Shown one piece after another: positions 7,201 through 8,679 of a stretch of 8,679 nucleotides of DNA (position 1 is its first letter; every line of letters starts with the position of its first letter). The translations under genes and the position numbers were made by a program. The notes beneath the pieces were generated by a model. That model saw nothing but the letters and a program-made list of their open reading frames with translations. It was not told the origin of the DNA and did not search any database. The stretch comes from RGIG1752 sp045650425 (GTDB lineage: Bacteria > Bacillota_I > Bacilli_A > RF39 > UBA660): assembly GCA_045650425.1 (NCBI GenBank), contig JAZRRD010000015.1:1-8679 (forward strand), read 5' to 3'.

Positions 7201-8679
7201 ACGAGCCAGACTAATCCATTTTCTAGGCATATCTTCTGCCCCAGTATCTTCAAGATACTTAAATTTATCCCAATCTTCTCTAAAAGCTCTACCATAGTTC
7301 TTTTTGAATTTTTCTTTTTCTACCAGCCATGTTGGCAACACAATACCAGAGAATAAAGAATTGTCATCGCCGATTTCTAAATTTTCCTTAAAAGTGGTTA
7401 AATTAAAGCTAACTTGATTTTCAATATAGTTTTTTTCTGAAATGTATCTTTGATTTTCAGTAGATAAACCACTCTTTAAAAATTCAGACCAGTCTTTTCC
7501 GAAAATTGTGCTAAAGGCACTTTTTAAAGTATCATTGATAACATCAGCTATACCTTCTGCTACAGTAACAATTGCTTCTCCAATTTCTACAAAGAAACCT
7601 TTTATTCCTTTCCATATACCTTCTAGTGCATCGCCTATAGGACCACCACTTTCATTATTAGATGTTTCCTATCTTTCCTCTCTGTAGAAAAGATTAGCAA
7701 AAAAGTCTTCAATAGCATCACCTAGAGCTTTTGCATTAGGAACAGCACTTTCTTCCCACCAAGTTTTAATTAAAGATTTTTTTACATCGCCAGAATAAAT
7801 ATATTTATATTCTTCTGGAATTATTTCTAATGGATCTTCACTTGACCAAGGTTCCATTTGTGTTAATTGTGCACCATAAAATTCTTCAAAAAAAGCATCT
7901 TGAGGCTCTAAATCATTTAAAAATAATCTATCTTCAACACCGGTAAAAGTTCTAGAAAAATCATAGCGTGGAGGAATTTCTTCCCAATTTCCAATACCAC
8001 CATCAAATAAAGCTGTTTCATGAAAAATTACATCGTTATAATAAACAACACCATTTTCATTAGTAACTTTTCCCTTAAATGGTCTAAAATGTTCCATGCC
8101 ATCGGTTTTTAATCTTTGAGTTAATTCATAATCCTCAGCATTGAGTGTTCTTATATCTATACCATAATTTTCTGCTTCTTCAACAACATAATAACCATCT
8201 TTATTATTAGGAACAGCAAGATATATATTTTTTTCTATGTCTGTATCTGGATTAAACAAACGAATATAAGCAGAATGAGAAGTTACATATCTTTCAATAA
8301 AATCTCTATGATTCCAATCTAAATCATCTTCAGAATCATCTTCAATTATTTCATAAAAACTATATCCAAATTCTTTTTTAAATTCTTTTCGGAAGTCAAT
8401 TACATCAATATGTAATTTTCTTAAAATATGAATAATACCAAATTCTAAATAACTTCCATCTTTATCAGCATCATAATCAGCGCCAAAATATCTTTCTGCT
8501 GCATCCTGTATTTCGCTTTCTTTTATAGAAGCATAAACATCTTCTGTCGCGACAAGACTATATTTTTGACCAGTATAATTTTCATTTTCTTCAATTTCTA
8601 CATATTTATTACCAGTCCATTTATAGTTTCCATTTTCATCTTCAATGTATTCTTTATCATAAACATAGAAATTAGTTTC
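1..8679 (-). CDS. Giant phage tail-tip/hub structural protein, TAG-recoded, partial at both ends
   Basis: One reading frame covers all 2,893 codons with no TAA and no TGA; the only standard stops are 17 TAG codons. Residue r occupies bases 8680-3r to 8682-3r. The window's first codon is GAA and its last is TCA, so start and stop lie outside. The middle (residues about 1074-1733) resembles the tail hub/tail-associated protein family of siphophages infecting Bacillota, with motifs such as GKENWAGFKYGVNLKSIQR, FNFDYYIRQ, YSRFIQEG, YIDDNLYYLD, ELGDKTYVED and FENLFQRAAA. Such proteins cap the tail at the baseplate, contact the host surface and can carry lytic domains; I see no catalytic motif that proves an enzyme here. 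Beta-rich fibre-like modules follow the hub. Family members I know of are usually 600-2,000 residues, so this is very large. The single frame and intact domain crossing several TAGs argue against separate genes or a pseudogene. Tail assignment is fairly sure; exact role (hub, fibre or both) is inferred. Confidence 0.88.
1294..1344 (-). repeat. LYAxNA beta-turn module, copy 2
   Basis: Residues about 2446-2462 read NGLYAENAMIVGTIATQ, matching copy 1 at 2284-2373 in LYAxNA, the following Gly and the I-x-A. It marks the start of another fibre-like unit before the unrecognised C-terminal segment. Confidence 0.6.
2059..2193 (-). other. Conserved fibre module GWxISPxxAxFEN...RGxLxxT...VQxxGG
   Basis: Residues about 2163-2208: GWMISPLLAEFENGKFRG, ALLDTLIETVKVQTIGGA, VLLARSGKI. 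I recall similar wording (ISPxxAxFxNxxxRGxLxxxVFExxxVQxxGG) in other phage tail fibre and tail-tip proteins, where it joins a structural stalk to variable parts. It follows the LYAxNA module directly. Family recall is from memory and not checked. Confidence 0.45.
2284..2373 (-). repeat. LYAxNA beta-turn module, copy 1
   Basis: Residues about 2103-2132 read NGNLYARNAWVEGRI then DATGGTISGDMDVTG. The pattern N-G-x-L-Y-A-x-N-A-x-x-x-G-x-I-x-A is typical of phage fibre/tail-tip modules that build short beta rungs. The second copy is at 1294-1344. Confidence 0.6.
3127..3480 (-). other. Post-hub linker and first fibre-like module
   Basis: Residues about 1734-1851. This low-complexity, Ser/Thr/Ala-rich stretch (TATDILSAATSENVYWDNTG, ITVTSTKTASSVVKIV) leads to QGILISSDGGNHFTTAI and to SGVNAALLTAGKLNVDKVII, then NFLWDRNGITAFKR. 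The 'LLTAGKLN...KVIIG...DxNGIxAF' wording is common just after the hub in Bacillota phage tail proteins and marks the passage from hub to fibre. A TAG (3295) gives Gln at SQGILISS. Confidence 0.65.
3526..3528 (-). other. Diagnostic TAG codon at a conserved glutamine
   Basis: This TAG sits in the context SSQFENLF-TAG-RAAASSNTLQLN. In related phage tail proteins, as I recall them, the same place reads like DLFQRITAT followed by a short spacer and LQFN, with Gln before Arg. The match on both sides makes Gln the natural reading and shows that translation must pass through the codon to complete the domain. An alignment of homologues would settle this; I could not run one. Confidence 0.7.
3886..4059 (-). 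other. Coiled-coil helix, second arm of hub hairpin
   Basis: Residues about 1541-1598 (NDQLRNLFNQMDEHMRNQ, AAKDLKSKLESAEKEYED, LVKQQVHIAEKKNGLNKLF) form a long charged helix with hydrophobic heptad positions. A TAG (4054) lies at its start, read as Gln in NDQLRNLFNQ. The helix runs into the conserved YSRFIQEGSW strand, so TAG here is not a gene end. Confidence 0.6.
4255..4422 (-). other. Coiled-coil helix, first arm of hub hairpin
   Basis: Residues about 1420-1476 show heptad-like spacing of Leu, Ile and Ala between charged residues (LARLNRDNDAIADRLAVL, then SIEIDKLRADYEVAVLARD and AAEEEIAHLAETLNNN). A strand-rich excursion follows (GYEKEVSVVQDNGEVYTYMV) before the second helix. Related hub proteins have a helical hairpin at this place. 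Confidence 0.6.
4741..5319 (-). other. About 190-residue insertion in the hub core, rich in TAG
   Basis: In shorter relatives, as I recall, the strand ending like WVDFxIxHDENGxI leads quickly to the KKxVxFKxYxGKENWAGF strand. Here residues about 1121-1313 lie between them. The insert has Tyr/Glu/Pro-rich hairpins (YRNESLYKGYDYLPSSIG, RYYIHEEEPLLYVGEV) and a charged helical end (SEEEINHRKRKAAMAILG, then VSKEDWLDDWENLRDYKF). Three TAG codons lie in it and two more just before it. It is probably a surface-exposed added module. The exact borders need an alignment. Confidence 0.5.
4849..4947 (-). repeat. DAKG module, copy B (starts at a TAG codon)
   Basis: Residues about 1245-1277: QDAKGNYIPIPEGTYPEI then TYRKELKPSEEEINH, where the first Q is the TAG at 4945. 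Compared with copy A (6919-6993) it has a longer loop before the RK strand. It lies inside the hub insertion. Confidence 0.4.
6259..6324 (-). repeat. Gly-Asp mini-repeat (GDGKFG / GDGKID / GDGHFG), EF-hand-like
   Basis: Three short units with the pattern GDG(K/H)(F/I)(G/D) lie within 22 residues (786-807). At the DNA level the 12-base word ttttccatcgcc occurs at 6289-6300 and 6313-6324, pointing to small tandem duplication. The stretch GKDGDGKIDLGD (6274-6309) matches a calcium-loop pattern at loop positions 3, 5, 6, 8, 9 and 12, but position 1 is Gly instead of Asp. It may bind calcium or simply form tight Gly-Asp turns. Confidence 0.45.
6634..6702 (-). other. Tryptophan/basic patch
   Basis: Residues 660-682 hold four Trp within seven residues (KWWYWRHW), followed at once by a basic run (GKKRYRKKPK). 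About half of the 23 residues are Lys, Arg or His. The flanks are acidic and neutral, so this is a sharp local change. Trp plus basic residues are typical of surfaces that contact membranes, phosphate-rich polymers such as teichoic acids, or nucleic acid. Which one applies here cannot be told from sequence. Confidence 0.5.
6919..6993 (-). repeat. DAKG module, copy A
   Basis: Residues about 563-587: NDAKGEYTKVDDFTFRKL followed by TPEEMEEM. It resembles copy B at 4849-4947: both have DAKGxY, then a strand ending in (F/Y)RK, then a Pro-Ser/Thr-Glu-Glu helix start. It is probably a duplicated hairpin-helix unit. Confidence 0.4.
7501..7725 (-). other. Amphipathic/hydrophobic helical segment with a repeated GDA(I/L)E motif
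   Basis: Residues about 319-393 carry two related openings, LGDAIEDFFANLF and IGDALEGIWKGIKGFF, separated by a polar linker that holds the TAG at 7669. The second continues as VEIGEAIVTVAEGIADVIN. Small residues (Gly, Ala) and large hydrophobics (Ile, Val, Phe, Trp) recur at helical spacing, unlike the Tyr/Asp/Lys-rich surroundings. No stretch is long and apolar enough for a confident transmembrane helix. It could be a helical bundle or a membrane-interacting part used at DNA entry. The function is not shown by the sequence. Confidence 0.45.
7672..8679 (-). other. N-terminal part in window: unrecognised acidic, Tyr-rich segment
   Basis: Residues 1-336 of the visible protein. The composition is rich in Asp, Glu, Tyr and Phe, with few Cys and no TAG codon. 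It opens with hairpin-like pieces (YVYDKEYIEDENGNYKW, then TGNKYVEIEENENYTGQKY), continues through a mixed helical part (FGIIHILRKLHIDVIDFRKEF) and a strand-rich part (NENGVVYYNDVIFHETALFD). No signal peptide can be judged because the true N-terminus lies beyond position 8679. I do not recognise a family. It precedes the hub core, where smaller relatives have their N-terminal tail-attachment domain, so it may be an expanded attachment or decoration part; that is inference only. Confidence 0.5.

Larger units (their letters stand above)
406..7671 (-). other. Seventeen in-frame TAG codons read as sense (probably Gln)
   Basis: In-frame TAG codons (CTA on the plus strand) start at 406, 994, 1486, 1582, 1738, 2416, 3295, 3526, 3748, 4054, 4813, 4945, 5230, 5320, 5344, 7144 and 7669. 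They correspond to window residues 2758, 2562, 2398, 2366, 2314, 2088, 1795, 1718, 1644, 1542, 1289, 1245, 1150, 1120, 1112, 512 and 337. No in-frame TAA or TGA occurs. If stops arose by decay, all three kinds would be expected, with TAA commonest in such AT-rich DNA. By my hand count there are about 57 ordinary Gln codons, mostly CAA, so TAG would supply about a quarter of Gln. Table 15 (TAG = Gln) is known in several gut phage lineages and needs a suppressor tRNA with anticodon CUA, which is not in this window. Confidence 0.92.

Noticed and set aside
406..7671. Pyrrolysine at TAG codons
   Set aside because: Pyrrolysine is used at few sites in a few proteins; 17 TAGs in a structural phage gene, one at a conserved Gln position, fit general reassignment better.
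994..8259. Eight separate minus-strand genes ending in TAG
   Set aside because: All are in one frame with no intergenic space, several begin at GTG or TTG without ribosome sites, and the hub domain continues across the TAGs at 5344, 4054, 3748 and 3526.
1..8679. Decayed pseudogene with many stop codons
   Set aside because: Decay would give TAA and TGA as well as frameshifts; only TAG occurs and the frame is kept for 2,893 codons with sensible protein on both sides of each TAG.
1..8679. TGA reassigned to Trp (table 4)
   Set aside because: No in-frame TGA occurs and Trp is written TGG throughout, so there is no sign of TGA recoding.
1..8679. tRNA genes, CRISPR arrays, insertion sequences, promoters or terminators
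   Set aside because: None was seen by eye on either strand; the continuous coding frame leaves no intergenic room, and short repeats found are explained by repeated amino acid motifs.

Overview
The window lies entirely inside one giant minus-strand reading frame of what is most likely a double-stranded DNA tailed phage (or prophage) that uses a recoded genetic code. Under the standard code the minus strand shows about eight medium ORFs. All share one frame, every one ends in TAG, and the stretches between them are also open. Reading all 2,893 codons by hand gives 17 in-frame TAG, no TAA and no TGA. If TAG is a sense codon (glutamine, translation table 15), the window is a single unbroken CDS with neither its start nor its stop in view, so the protein exceeds 2,893 residues.

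The product reads as a siphophage-type tail-tip/hub protein (Tal-like, 'prophage endopeptidase tail' / minor structural protein class) carrying large extra modules. Translation runs from high to low coordinates. Residues 1-336 are an unrecognised acidic, Tyr-rich segment (8679-7672). An amphipathic helical stretch follows (7725-7501). Next comes a long Tyr/Lys/Asp-rich region (about 7500-5461) with a Trp/Arg/Lys patch and a Gly-Asp mini-repeat. The recognisable hub core lies at 5460-3481 and contains a roughly 190-residue insertion and a coiled-coil hairpin. A chain of small beta-rich, fibre-like modules with recurring RVIxG and LYAxNA motifs follows (about 3480-1290). An unrecognised C-terminal segment (about 1290-1) runs off the window.

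The DNA is strongly A+T rich (roughly 70% by eye) with A/T-ending codons. Together with the tail family this suggests a low-GC Bacillota host, perhaps from a gut community where table-15 phages are known, but the host is inferred. No intergenic space, promoter, terminator, RNA gene, mobile element, CRISPR array or plus-strand gene is supported. The whole window is coding, so no gap over 300 bases needs a separate entry. Family likeness is from memory of protein families; no search was run.
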